Positions 23,101 through 34,616 of a DNA stretch of 64,000 bases are shown piece by piece. The DNA is from Armillaria gallica (Eukaryota > Basidiomycota > Agaricomycetes > Agaricales > Physalacriaceae): positions 5,580,001 through 5,644,000 of the forward strand of contig JBANDB010000006.1 in NCBI GenBank assembly GCA_037576215.1. The letters run 5' to 3'. Position 1 is the stretch's first letter, and every line of letters begins with the position of its first letter. A model generated the notes under the pieces. It ran no database searches and was not told the DNA's origin. It was given only the letters and a program-made list of their open reading frames with translations. The position numbers and the translations under genes were made by a program.

Positions 23101-24302
23101 GCAACGGTTTCGATGTGATCTTAATGATTGTTGACCGCTTCTCCAAGGAAATCATACCTGTCACATGTACAACAGAGATGTCATCAGAAGGGTGAGCCAA
23201 GATCCTACGAGACGAAGTATACGCTAGACATGGAATGCCCCAAGTCGTCATCTCTGACTGAGGCACTGTGTTCGTATCCAAGTTCATGAAAGACCTTTAT
23301 GACTTGCTTCAAATTAAGGCAAACATATCCACCGCCTATCACCCACAGACCGATGGCCAGACTGAACGAGTCAATCAGGAGGTTGAAAAATACCTCCAGA
23401 TCTTCGTCAATCACCACCAAAATGACTGGGTTGAATGGCTCTCCCTCGCGGCTTTCGCTCACAATAACCGCACCCATTCCGCTATGGGCAAAAGTCCCTT
23501 TGAGGTTAACTACGGCTATAACACTGACCTCCTCCCAGGCACAAAACCCTGAGCACCCTTCAGAACACCGGCCTCAACCACATTTGTTTCACAGATGCAG
23601 AAAATCCATGCTGAAGCAAAGCAAGCGCTTGAGAAAGCCGCCGACCAGATGAAAGCCCAATACGACAAAAATAAACGACCTGCAGTTGAATACCAAGTAG
23701 GAGACAAGGTGTGGCTCGACATGACCAACCTTAATCTCCCATGTCCCAAGAAGAAACTCGCAGACAAAAGAACAGGCCCATTCCCCATCGTCGCCAAAGT
23801 CAGAGCTTCAGCATACAAATTAAAACTCCCTACTGGCTGGCATATTCATCCAGTATTCAACGAATCACTCCTGACACCTTACATGCCACCCGCATTCCCT
23901 AATCACAAACAGCCACCTCCGCCACCACCCGATCTTGTTGACGGCGAAGAGCACTATGAAATCAAGCAAGTACTCAACAGTAGAGACCGAAAGGTCAGAG
24001 GAAAAGCTGGGGAACCATGGCACTGGGTCACAGACTACTTCGTCAAATGGAAAGGATATGGACCAGAATCAAACAGCTGGGTTAAAGAAACAGACATAGA
24101 CACCGATGAACTCATCGATGAATACCTTGCACAGAAGGTGAATCGTACCGAGCATGACACAGGAGATTGGCAATCCTATACGGACCCATTCACTGGTCAA
24201 AAGGTTTGGTACAACCAACAGCTAGACTGGGATTTACTGGGCGCCCACGATGATTCTTCGACAGACATGAAATCGCCATTCGAACCAACAGAAATACCAT
24301 GA
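20184..24302 (+). pseudogene. Pol of the decayed Ty3 element, with chromodomain
   Basis: Domains in order are: protease box at 20739 (LVDSRCTSSAI, where the young element has LLDSGCTGSAI, so the active-site Gly is Arg); RT at 21447-21884 with [10 protein letters not shown] in place of IYLDDILIFS, a catalytic Asp changed to Asn; RNase H at 22240-22460 ([25 protein letters not shown]); integrase with the CETC zinc motif near 22980; DDE core with HISINMVTG where the young copy has HISVDMVTG; GPY-type region; and a chromodomain at about 23955-24130 (TDYFVKWKGYGPESNSWV). TGA stops lie at 20646, 21429, 21882, 22347, 22477, 22498, 22842, 22922, 23193, 23260 and 23549. Protease, RT and integrase have each lost an active-site residue. 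Confidence 0.85.
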
Positions 24303-24507
24303 CAACATGAGAACAGTTTACCAGATTACCTCTTCCACAACCACCTAGATGAAACTCCCTCCCCATCCACGGATAGGGGAGAAATCAGCCATTTAGGCAT
24401 AGATGCTAGCGTTGGGCCTCACTAACGTTAGGTCTCGGCATTGTGAGAAAGTAACGACGGGGTTGAAGCTAACAGCAGTTGGGACACCTGCCTTAACAGG
24501 AGGGTAA

Positions 24508-24933
24508 TGTTATGATTTATTCATTTCTTTACCTAAGCACCTCTTATCTTATCCTATCTTTGGCACTTACCCTTATCTTATCTTTAGATCTGTGACTCCA
24601 TGGAGCCTTCATAAATCTTCACATCGTAACACTCCACTGTTACTCCACTGACATGTATGATTCTCAGCTACCGTGTATTTGGCTTATTCACTTTCTAACA
24701 TGGTACCCTCATCTTAGTACCCATTACAGACCCTCACCTTAGTATATAAGTAGTTTACTCAAAGCTGTATATTCCCTAGCTTTGAGCTAAAGTTTATTCA
24801 TACTGAAACATACTCCTTCTTGCTAAGAGCCATTAGTCAAATCTTGATGGTCAATCATCACAGGACTCAACGGTGACTGTATGAACGCGATACAGCCGTT
24901 GCATTACCCTAGATTGAAAGTTCAGGTCTTACA
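24508..24933 (+). repeat. 3' LTR of the decayed Ty3 element
   Basis: 426 bp, the same length as the 5' LTR, preceded by a purine tract (aggagggtaa) that serves as polypurine primer. The two LTRs differ by scattered transitions. Confidence 0.9.
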
Positions 24934-25144
24934 TTATACCAGGTTATGATATTTTGTACTGTAGATTACTAGTTCCAAGTTGCAATGAATATGATTTATA
25001 TGAAAGATATATTGCGGTTTTCACTCTGAGCTCAATGTGTTAGACCTGAACTCCAATCAAGAGTAAACAATGGCTGTATCATGTTTGTACAGTCACTGTT
25101 GAGTCTTGTGATGAAAGGAGGTTCTGGACTAAGTTTTTAAGCAC

Positions 25145-26834
25145 TGATGAGCCTCCAGGCTCTGTATGCTCAGAATTCACGGATTTTCTCTGCTAATTAA
25201 CGTTGCCATCCCTTCAATGGCCTTTCAGTAAACCTACAATTCCACACATGGCAATACCACTTTTGCCCTATAGCAATCACTCCTTATGCATTTTGTTATC
25301 CATCCCATCTTGCTATGCATCATAGTTGCCGTATTTCATCACAGCAAGGCACTGTTGATCGACCATCATCTTAATATGGAATCATCGCATCACTCAGAAG
25401 CAACTAGTTGATGCGCCCATCAATCACTTAATGAAATGATGTGATTGACATGAGTACTCTCCCAGCTATGATAATTGCAACTACGGCAACTACAGACCAT
25501 GTTTACTAAAGCTATTACAATGCCAAGGCCTAGAGAAAATGTACCCCCACGCATACTCCTTAGCACGATGACTATTGCCTGGAAATCCACAGTTAAACAG
25601 CACTTGATCTGCTTGTTGCTTAATAAGACCATATGGCTTCAGTCTGAACATGGCAACGTTGATGACTTGCTGTTACTTTCAAAGGCCAAGGACCACATGT
25701 TCCCTATGATTTTACTAAGCTATGGCCTTACAGCCTTACTAAGTCACTCATATTTACACTATTTATAAATTTGTACTTGTAGTATAAAAACTAGCTAGAA
25801 AAACATAACTAGTCAGTTTATGACCAGTCTATTGCAGTCTATCTCAGTGCACTACATCAATTATTGCCAGTAAACTATGTTTATTCACTGTTCTATGGCA
25901 ATATACCGCTTACCCCAGCATAATCTCAATTGCATGTCAACTCTTAAACTCACCAGAGTTATTCCACGGTTTTTAACTGTGAAGAGTTCTTTCACACTTG
26001 CTCTTCACTCTTAACACTATTGGTACATGCTCATATTGTGCCAATACATGATCACCATGCCATACCTCATCCCCATTATTTTTTACAAGGCCATCATCAT
26101 TTCACTTTCACACCATTGGAGTTTTTACCCTTTCACTTTCACCATCATTATCGTTGCCCACTTGGGTAGTCTCCGAGTAGACTTAGGAACAGTATTAGCA
26201 AGTTTTCATATTGCATCAGTATAGGACAGTCCCTCAAGCAGACTTGAAGGTTAGTTTTGACACAGGATAGATCGTTTTCAGTACAAGACCAGTTTTGACA
26301 TCAACTTCAGCACCAGCACCATATAGAACCAGTATCCTTGCCAGTTTTCATAGTACAATATTTTCTCTTGACATTCCACCCTCAGCACCTCGTTCAATGT
26401 TTTCTCTCGCCCCACATTGTCTCCACTCATGTTTTCTCATCATCTCGTTCACTCATAGACTATTGCTGTCGGTTTAGTCCATCTTCCATCGCTTGCCCCG
26501 CTTAGATTGCCATCTAGTGACGTTTGCTAGCTTCACAGCACGTTTTCTCATATGGATTCGTGGTATTAACGTCATACCTGCTTCTGTTCCCTCTCACTTT
26601 GAGAGATTCTTACTGGCTTATAGCCTTAGCATCTAGTACTCGACTACCAAGCAGTACTACTTTGCAGACTTAAAGTCGCAGTGTATTCTTGTGTATAGAG
26701 GAATTGATTTACTGCATGGAGGTGCCTTGAACCACTCGCACACACGATCACCTTGATTGCCATGCTACTACGATAACTCACCCAATCTCATTTGGAGTTG
26801 GTGTTGCCATTGCCATGGAAGTCTAGGCTCATTA
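25145..26834 (+). mobile_element. Family 2 LTR-like repeat, copy II
   Basis: Starts TGATGAGCCTCCAGGCTC and ends GTCTAGGCTCATTA (terminal CA decayed to TA). Flanks are gcac and gtgc. It is 1690 bp, with the TATA box agtataaaaact near 25780. No coding region. Confidence 0.75.
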
Positions 26835-26838
26835 GTGC

Positions 26839-28735
26839 TGACACACTTGAAAAGTGTTCACACATGTAATTTTGCAAAATGTATCAATACATACATTTTA
26901 TAAAACCTAGATACCGAGGAAATGAAATATACCTTAGAGCACAATGTCCTAAGTGCAGGCAATGCAATACCTTGAGTGATGTTTGGTGGAGTGCATGGCT
27001 TAACTGTAGAGTGATACCAGAAGGGTCATGCTAAGTCTAAAGCCCCAGCACTTGACACTGAATACACTGACAATGCACAGAAGATGTGTGCTAAGAATAG
27101 AACCAGCAAAGCTCAGGAGATAATTGATACTTCATGCAACCTTGATCTATGATGCACAAGGCACTGCCATGCTGGGAACTAGCACTCTAGATCTCAGAAT
27201 GTTTAGAATTGAAGTAAGACCAATGTCTCTGACTTCAGCCAATGCATGTGAGGCCTAGACTAGAAACTAGTGGTCCTAGAAGACCATGGAAATTATTAGA
27301 AGATATTATTACCATAAGACGAGTTGTGTGCTAGGCTACAACTCTGAGGAAATACTAGGTGACATCAGTACACGCGGATAGCGTGGTTAACCAATGTCAT
27401 GCAGCTGAGAGACCAGGATCTGGCCCCAAGCTGGAGCTCTGAGTAAGTGCCAAGCAATGGTGTGATTATGGCAACATGCATAGGACCCAGGAAAGGAAGT
27501 TCTGCCAGCCAAGAGTTATTATTTAAGGTTGTATTAATATGTAGAGTGCATAGTATAAATACTGTAGTGTAGTAATAATGTATAAGTTTCAGACCCCCCT
27601 TGTTGGAGCATGAAAGCCCTCAGCTTAGCGCTCTAGCTTCAGGATTAGTTTGTAGCTTCAAGCAAGAGAATAGACCTTTTATTGATAACATTTGAGTGAC
27701 TTGAGTAGCACATGAGGTGTAGAAAGCTAGTGTGGGACTTGTGTACAGTTTGAGTGATTGGTTGACTGTGCTCTACCCTGAGAATAAGAGATATTGTGTC
27801 ATTGCAGACACGCTCTTGAGTTTTGAGGGTTTCTTGTGATGCACTGTGCTACAGGTGGCAGAGGTTCAAACCCTTTGGTCTGATTAGCACATGCTTAGTT
27901 GGGTATACCATTCCACAAGTGGTAGAGGTTCAAACCCTTTGGTCTGATTAGCACACGCTTAGTTGGGTATACCATTCCACAAGTAGTAGAGGTTCAAACC
28001 CTTTGGCTTGTTGGACAGTGTTTCTTGTGTGCGAGATACTACAGGCAGCAGAGGTTCAAACCCTTTGGTCTGGTTAGTGTTCGTACCGAGGCCTTCTTTT
28101 AATACATGGTGCTACAGGCAGCACAGGTTCAAACCCTATGGTCTGATTAGTGTGTGCTTGAGGGTTCTCATTTCTGCAAGCGGCAGAGGTTCAAACCCTT
28201 TGGCTTGTTGGATGGGGTTTATTTGGTTATTGTTTTTCTGGATTGGCACAGGTTCAAACCCTGTGGGTCTACAATTGGTTTGGAAGCTTGAGTGTGTGGG
28301 TTCAAATCCTGTGGCTTGAGTGGACATGTTTTGAAGGGTTTCTGCTTAGAGTGCAAGCTTTAAGTCATGTTTAGGGTGTGTTTAAGCTGCTTGTGGTCAC
28401 CTGTGTGTGTCGCGTGAGGCTTATTGAGGGTTTTGTTGGTGTGTAGCGACAAGTTGTGTATTGTAGTACACCTTGCCTTGAGGCCCAGCGACATCTGTTG
28501 CCCCTCTTGTTAATAAAAGCCTTTGGACTTAGAGAGATCTAGATACCCTATGAGTGCTATTGCTATATGTGTGTATTGTATATTCTGAGAGTTTAGTTGT
28601 GTTGCTTCAATCTGCTTGTATCCCATAATATCCTCCCAAGCACTTTGAGGGTTTGTGTATGTAGTATTGAGTGTGGGTGTGATCAGTGTCTTCGACGCTG
28701 TTGCATTTCTAGCCTGCACACACAGAGTCTCTTCA
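26839..28735 (+). mobile_element. Family 1 LTR-like repeat, copy B (longest and uninterrupted)
   Basis: TGACACACTTGAAAAGTGTT...GAGTCTCTTCA, 1897 bp, with flanks gtgc (26835-26838) and gcgc (28736-28739). It holds a TATA box (agtataaatactg near 27550), a polyadenylation-type aataaaagcc near 28512 and eight T-arm-like units. It abuts the family 2 copy II duplication directly. No coding region. Confidence 0.8.
27858..28312 (+). repeat. T-arm-like repeat array in family 1 copy B (8 units)
   Basis: GGTTCAAA(C/T)CC near 27863, 27927, 27991, 28053, 28126, 28188, 28251 and 28299, spaced mostly 62-73 bp. Arms pair around a 7-nt TTCAAAC loop, for example CACAGG/CCTGTG. The core matches the tRNA B box GGTTCRANNCC, and GGTTCAAACCC is what CpG decay of GGTTCGAACCC would give. 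Confidence 0.8.
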
Positions 28736-29756
28736 GCGCTTAGTGAGAGTGAATGTGTTTCAGTATAGATTAAATTTAGCTCAAAGCTAGGGAATATACA
28801 GCTTGAGCTACACTATTTATATACTAAAGTGAGGGTTCTAATAATAGGCACACTGCAAGAAAGAAATAAAAACATGTAAAAGGTGAATGATAAAGGGTTA
28901 TGATGTTGTCACTCCATGGAGTCATGATGTCACCAGTGAAGCCTATTGATAAGATAAGATGAGATAAGTGCCAAAGATAAGATAAGAGGCACTTAGATAA
29001 AGAAAATGAATAAATTGTAACATAACATGTCACTGAACACAAACTTAAACTGATACAGAATAACTGCCTGGTGCAGTTTCAATACTGATACTATGTGCCT
29101 AGTTGCAACTTAAAACACTCTGACTGGTTCTGAACTGTTTCTCAGGTCTGTCTTTCTGTTTCCAGCTTATACTGCTTGCTTGCTTTACTGTTCTTGCACA
29201 CACAAAGTGACCAGGTCACAATACTTCTATTCTAGGTGAGTCTACAACTCAAAGCTCTTAACCAATTAAACCTGTACTATCTGCCTGGTAGCATTCTGGA
29301 GGTCAGAAACCTAAAACCTCACCAGTTACATGACCTGTATTTATACTACTCTACTTGTACACTATTTTCAATCCCTTTAGTACTGACTAAGATGCATGCT
29401 GACCCAGCCAGGTGAGGATAAACTCATTGCCTGGCAGATATTATCTCATCTGCAGCTACCAGGTTGATTGATCCTGCTAGATCTATTGCCAGGTGATTGG
29501 ATAGCTTCCACCAGAATGCTGGGTGATTACACTATGTGAGTCACAGCCTGGACTCTTGGTCTGCCTGGTAGAATACCCAAATTTCTATTCAAGTGTTAAA
29601 ACAGCCTGTTTTGAAGTTTACCAGGTGGACTTTTTGTCTTACAATGTACTACTTTCTTTTGTATCTTACTTGTTGATACCATGAAATCCTGTTACATTGC
29701 CTGAAAATGTTAAATTAAATGTGTTTTTAAAGGGTGTATGCCTGGAAAGCATATCA

Positions 29757-30329
29757 TCTCCTCTCAACTAAAGATTGACTGTCCCAGTTGCTTGTAATCA
29801 TACTCATTTTTCAGATTGCAAGGTACACTGATTTCCAGGTAGAGAACTTGCTATTTTTGGATTGTTTTCCCACTGGCATGAAGTCAGCATGTGTCATGGA
29901 TTTCAATTGAAGTAGATCTACTGTTCTTACAACATTCCAAAGGCATGCTTCCTTGCTTCTGACACATGGACCCGTGCATCTTTAAAATTTTCACATTGTT
30001 GAGTTATGGCGACTACAGTGTACTACAGGTCCTTAGGACACAACAATGATAATCCTTAAATAGCACTACATTAATTTTGTTTTAAGGCTCGAGTTTTTTT
30101 GAGACAATGCTAGGACATCTTACAATTAATTGTGTGTAGCTATTATGCAGGAAGAACGAAGGTAATAAGTAGAACAAATTAAATTTATGTAGCAGGTCCC
30201 AAATGGCCCATTACAAGTCCTTAAGATGGTGTGACAACCTATGACAGGGGCTTCCAGAGTCGCTGGATTGAACACTCTGAGCCCCTTATTCTGCCTCCTC
30301 TCCATTATTATCTGTCCCCTCGTCATCAT
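29757..30329. other. AT-rich spacer before the pogo relic
   Basis: No supported gene or repeat recognised. Confidence 0.35.
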
Positions 30330-32562
30330 CCTCTGGACCCTCTTGTTTAACAAGTGTTGATTTGAGCTGGCACTTGGGCTTTTCTGGCCAATCCTTTTTT
30401 GGAACCCCCTGATCTGCTAATTTTTGACATTCTGCTGTCCATTTTGCCAGTCTTGCTTTGTGATTTGCTTTGATCTATTCCCACTATGCTTCTTGCTCTT
30501 CTCTCTTCCTTCTCACTGTACACCTTTTCTCAGCATTCTCTTCTTTTTGCTTCTCCTTGTCTAATGCTTTTTTCTTCTGCTCCTTAATCTTATCCTCGAA
30601 CTCAGTGGATAACAGAACCTGTGCTGTTCTATCAAATAACAGTGTCCTGTCATTCTTTATCCTCTCTTTCTTGTTCTTCAAAGCATAGTTTATCTTCTCC
30701 AAATGAAGATTTTAATAGGTCAGCTGAGCATGCACCCCCTTAAGTATCATGTCCTAGGATTTGATGTGGAGATGTGCAGTGGTGAGGCTTTCTTGTAGGA
30801 CTCAGTTCTCTTCTTGCATCTCTTTGGTTGTAACCCATGGCTTCTCATTGATACCTCTATTCAGCAAGTCCCAGTCTGGGTCCAGGAGCAGTGATGGTGC
30901 TTCAAGTACTGGATGAAGAATCGGAGTTGACGAGGTAATCTTCACTTTGGAGACAAGAAATGACCCTGACAATGTAAGGCTCAATCCAGCATACAGTGAG
31001 TATATTCACTTTGATGGTGTGTAAAGTGTGGGATCAATGCAGGGATCACAGGCAACTGCTCCTGACTGACCTAGGATCCTTTGACATATGGGAGATTCTG
31101 GTGTAGTAGGATGTGTTGGTATTGATCATGATGTGTTAGGAGTTACAGGGCATGAATCTGTGTGCATGCATGCCACAGTATGATTAGATGGAGACAGATC
31201 AAAGGCAGTTGGCAGGTTGGAGTGAAATGCAGCCATGATTGCATGGATAGGAGATGCCTGAGGTAACGGGAAGGCACCCTTGATAGAATGAAGTATGGAT
31301 GGCTTCATTTGCTCTTCTGTGATAACAGAATGATTAAATGAATAGACCCCAATTACCAAGAAAGCTGCTTTGACTGTTTTTTTATCAAATACTTGCAGAT
31401 ATGCCTTCCCAAAAAGATATGTAAAATCACTCTTGGTGATGTTGCATTGGTTCTGTTTCTTGAACTCTTCAATTACTGATCTCCAACAGACCTTCATTTT
31501 ACTAAAACAGATGACATTGAGACCTTGCAAAGCATGCGTGCAATGCGGGGGATATCCAAGAATGATGATGTTGTTCTGTTGGGCATACTCAATAAATTCA
31601 AGCATATAGTGAGAGCTGTGTCTGTCCAGGATAAGGACTCATGTCTCGCCAGCTGCTTTTTCTGTGGTTTTAGCATCAAACACTGTTTCCAGCCACATGC
31701 ACCCAAGATTGCCATCAATCCATCCATTCTCGGAATGGGCAAGGCTAACATTTTACACGTGAGATTCACTTTTAAATAAATGCAAAATAAGCTCTTACTA
31801 TGCTTCTGCAACATTATTGTTGTTTTATTTTTGCATAAAGTTTTTCCCCTTATAAATGATCATTGGCTTCACCGTGGTCCCATCTGCACAGACAGTAACC
31901 ACCACAGTCACATTCTCTTGATCTGCCCCCCCTTGTTTATGCTGAGTCTTTGTTTCTCTTTCTCCAACCACCCTCATTTTGCCTTGGTTTGCAGGAGGAA
32001 ACCCACTTTCATCCATCCTATAAATATTCTCCAGTTTGATCCCCAGCTTCACCATGAACTCTTCAACAATATCAAACCAAGATTTGACTGCGATGGGATT
32101 CAAGGATTTAGCACGTTGCATGTCAAGTGGTTTGCTCCAGTGAGTCTGAAGGATGTCATGATGACAATCCAGGAAACAAAAATACCACGACTTTCCTACA
32201 GTGTCTTCTGCCCCAGCCCTTGCTTGCAGAATTGCATTTGCAAACTGCTCAATCTCATTGTATGCCAATGGAAATCCCTGGCTTGCAGATTCAAGAATCA
32301 GCTGTGCAATCATAGTTTCCTCTGCGACTGTGAGTAATTGCTTCTTCACATTGAATTGAGTCATTGGCACACCTTTCTGGTTACATCACCGTTCCAGAGT
32401 GGAACTCTAGACCTGATGACATGAGGCAATATTGCAAAACGAGAGCTTTATCCCCAAGTTCTGAGTCTGCCTCCATTCAGCTATAGCCACTTCCATTCGC
32501 TCTGATTTTCTCTTTTGTTCCTTGATTTTCTTGACACTTTGGGACTTTGCCTTGTATACCAT
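30330..32562 (-). pseudogene. Pogo-type (Tc1/mariner superfamily) DDE transposase relic
   Basis: On the minus strand from ATG 32562: a basic N-terminus, a CENP-B-like helix-turn-helix stretch (AEETMIAQLILESASQGFPL, WYFCFLDCHHDIL), then the DDE domain with YRMDESGFPPANQGK (first Asp) and TKTQHKQGGADQENV. A second acidic box reads LILDRHSSHY, where the family has DGHSSH, and PHCTHALQGLNV has Asn where the third catalytic Asp (GLDV) is expected. The C-terminal part at 30330-30985 is coiled-coil-like and charged (KNKKERIKNDRTLLFD, KEQKKKALDKEKQKEE), as in fungal pogo proteins. Phases change around 31606 and 31125, and stops occur after AAGET and at about 31755. It would cut and paste DNA at TA sites; it is inactive here. 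No terminal inverted repeats were located. Confidence 0.8.
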
Positions 32563-33080
32563 GGCTATAAGGGGTAGTACTGTGCCAGCTTAGGGGGCAG
32601 GAACACGTGCAAAGATGAAAATTTGATGCGAACAGTCACTTGATGTCATGCTGGTGCCTCATCTGATGAATTGCAGTCTCAAGGCATGAATTTTCACCCA
32701 AATCCTTCGCTATAAGAGACAATGTTGTAGCTAAAGAGGTTATATATGCAACTGCAGCAGTACTTTTATGCACAATGCACGTCGGAAATGGGTATTTTAT
32801 AAATAAAAGTTGTGCTTTTGCTAAATTGAGCATTTTTTGATGTATCACCATCTCTACCACACGCAATTATAATTCGTTTGGCATGAAACCTCTAGAGGAT
32901 ATTCTACATATATAGAAGAGTGTCCATATCAATTTTTGTACGATTCCATCTGTAGGTGCCAGAGCTATTTCCATTTGTCCCAAGGAACCTTGATGTCCTA
33001 AGGACCCATAGTACACTGTACCTCTTGCTTTCTTTCTTTTTGCATTGAGCCTCCCTGCTCCGCATTTTTTACTCATCCTT
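32563..33080. other. Spacer
   Basis: No gene or repeat recognised. Confidence 0.35.
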
Positions 33081-34616
33081 ATGTTGGATCCTTACTATCT
33101 ACTCCATGCTATACTCAAGAAAGCACCTGCATTATGGGATATGGATGTCTATGACTCACTGAGCAATTGCCAGATCACAGAGCAAATCAAAGGGGTACAT
33201 ACCTTCTTGGTGAGTGGTTCTCTTTCGAGTTTCCTAGTCCTTCCTCCTGATATGTGTCTTAGACCACCTATCAGAGTGTCTTTGACCACTCATATCCAGA
33301 GTTTATTAAACACTTTTTTGCTACTGCTTCTAAAGCAGTTCACAAGCTCCCAGTCCAATTCATCAAGACACACTGGAAAGTCTGGGTGTATGGGCCAGAC
33401 TTGGTCAAGGACTTTCTTAAGATAATTTCCTTCTGCTCATTATCCAAGCACTTTGCTTTTTATCTTCTTTTCATTTAGAATAGTCCTTTCACCACCAGTG
33501 ATGCCCACTTATTAAAGACAACCATGATTGCTCCTACTGAACCTGAACCTGCAAAGAAACATAAGGACTGTGAGCCCTCATCTCCTGTTTCTTCTAGCCA
33601 GGCAGGTACTTCAATGGTCAAGACTGAAAAACCAGTTTGCAAATGACCCAAGCATGACCTGGCACCTCTTACTGCCATTTCCAAAGCTGGCTCTTCTTCT
33701 GCACCTCCAAAAAAATTGTCTGTGAAAGACAAAGGAAAAGCTGAAATCCAACTCTCAAAGAAGGAAAGCTCTGCAGCTTCTAGTAAAACTCCAAGCAAAC
33801 CACATGGTCATAAACCAGTCAAGGCTCCTCTTGTTAAGATCTCTACAAAACCTCACAAGAAGGTGGCTACTCCTCCTCCCACTATTCTTTCTGAAGATAC
33901 TTATGTGGACATTTGAGGTTGTTCCCCTGCTCCTGTCATGGTAAAGTATATGTTAGACCACATTCTTATTGACTTGCTGACATTGTCAGCCTTATGTATC
34001 CCCCACCGGATAAGTACTTGCTCTTGCTGTTTTCTGCCTTGTTCTAATTCTACCTTGTTTTCTCTTTCAGAATGCAGCCAGATGTACTATGTGCACTGGG
34101 CATTGCATGCTTTGTCAACACAAAGAACCCTTGGCTTCATGCACCAACTATCACAGCTGGGGCCATTGCTCCTATTAGTTATCCACTGATGACTTACAGG
34201 AGGTTTGTGACAATTTGTTGCCACTTGCACAGGCCACTCATTCCCATACATATTTAATTACTCAGTTTTGGCTCTTTTCCATTAACCTTTTACTTAGTTA
34301 TTGAAATGCATGATTGTAACTTCATGGCTGCAGATCATCAAATCTGCCTCCTCCTCAATGCTTTGCATGAGGCCTATAAGATATGCACTACTGTGCTGTG
34401 CAATCTTCTGCAGGTGTTTTCTTCTGTCAAAGGTAGGCATGATACTGATGCTATGCTCAAATTCACACATGAGTACTCCATCAGTCATAGACTTATGATT
34501 GATATGGGGTTCATCATGGATGAAGATGGGCTCCTTCAGAAGGTCTTTGCTCCTCAGTTCAAGCATTATTACTCTCATCCTCTTCAGTTGCATAGTGAAA
34601 AGATGCCTGAGCTATA
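33081..34616 (+). pseudogene. Decayed multi-exon gene, product unrecognised
   Basis: Exon from ATG 33081 (YLLHAILKKAPALWDMDVYD) to 33209. A 65-bp intron with donor gtgagt (33210) and acceptor tcag (33274) follows. The next exon, from 33275, reads FDHSYPEFIKHFF and KTHWKVWVYGPDLVKDF. Its 3' junction now reads AAG|ataattt, a donor GT changed to AT, followed by a normal acceptor catttag near 33478. Next comes a Lys/Ser/Pro-rich linker (33480-33940) with a TGA in each of two places, an intron gtaaag...tttcag, a Cys-rich exon (RCTMCTGHCMLC near 34075), and a last open frame 34306-34617. The pattern suggests a DNA- or zinc-binding protein with a basic linker, but I do not recognise the family. The stops and lost donor indicate a relic. 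Confidence 0.5.

Larger units (their letters stand above)
14726..24933 (+). mobile_element. Decayed Ty3-type chromodomain retrotransposon with 426-bp LTRs
   Basis: LTRs of 426 bp at 14726-15151 and 24508-24933 are flanked by a perfect 5-bp duplication ttata (14721-14725, 24934-24938). The order is LTR, PBS, Gag with zinc knuckle, protease, RT, RNase H, integrase, chromodomain, LTR: a Ty3/gypsy chromovirus layout. It is 10.2 kb in total, or about 8.5 kb without the family 2 insertion at 15900-17578. Its coding frames are broken by many TGA codons and several catalytic residues are changed. The proteins are clearly paralogous to those of the young element at 48519-56934 (shared ASAQAV.RGHQV, RT, IN and chromodomain). 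Confidence 0.9.
25038..29022 (-). repeat. Reversed solo 426-bp LTR, interrupted
   Basis: Pieces 25038-25144 and 28740-29022 together match the intact reversed solo LTR at 39779-40204. The break falls at ...agcac|ttagtgag, where a family 2 and a family 1 copy are inserted. No clear 5-bp target duplication was found at the outer ends. Confidence 0.7.
14630..29756 (-). mobile_element. Family 4 LTR-like repeat, copy a, split into three pieces
   Basis: Pieces 14630-14725, 24934-25037 and 29023-29756 follow one another as a single repeat; the same joined order is seen in reverse at 63040-63400. Minus-strand start is TGATATGCTTTCCAGGCATAC (29756) and the other end is near TGAAAGGTGCTGAG (14630). 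The interruptions are the decayed Ty3 element and a reversed 426-bp LTR. Net length is about 0.9 kb and there is no coding region. No clear target duplication was found, so the outer borders are approximate. Confidence 0.55.

Noticed and set aside
4739..23551. A genetic code with TGA as a sense codon, because nearly all internal stops are TGA
   Set aside because: Where a comparison is possible the TGA codons mostly align with Arg, not Trp, and the young Ty3 element uses TGG for Trp and has open frames. Decay of CGA and TGG explains the pattern.
27858..28312. Tandem tRNA genes
   Set aside because: Only the T-arm/B-box part is present. No A box, acceptor stem or anticodon arm was found around any unit.
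9260..28312. CRISPR array suggested by regular short repeats
   Set aside because: Repeats are degenerate and embedded in a dispersed LTR-like family, spacers are similar to each other, no cas genes are present and the genome is eukaryotic.
25033..29027. A 5-bp target duplication for the interrupted reversed LTR
   Set aside because: Flanks caatg and taaca do not match even allowing for CpG decay.
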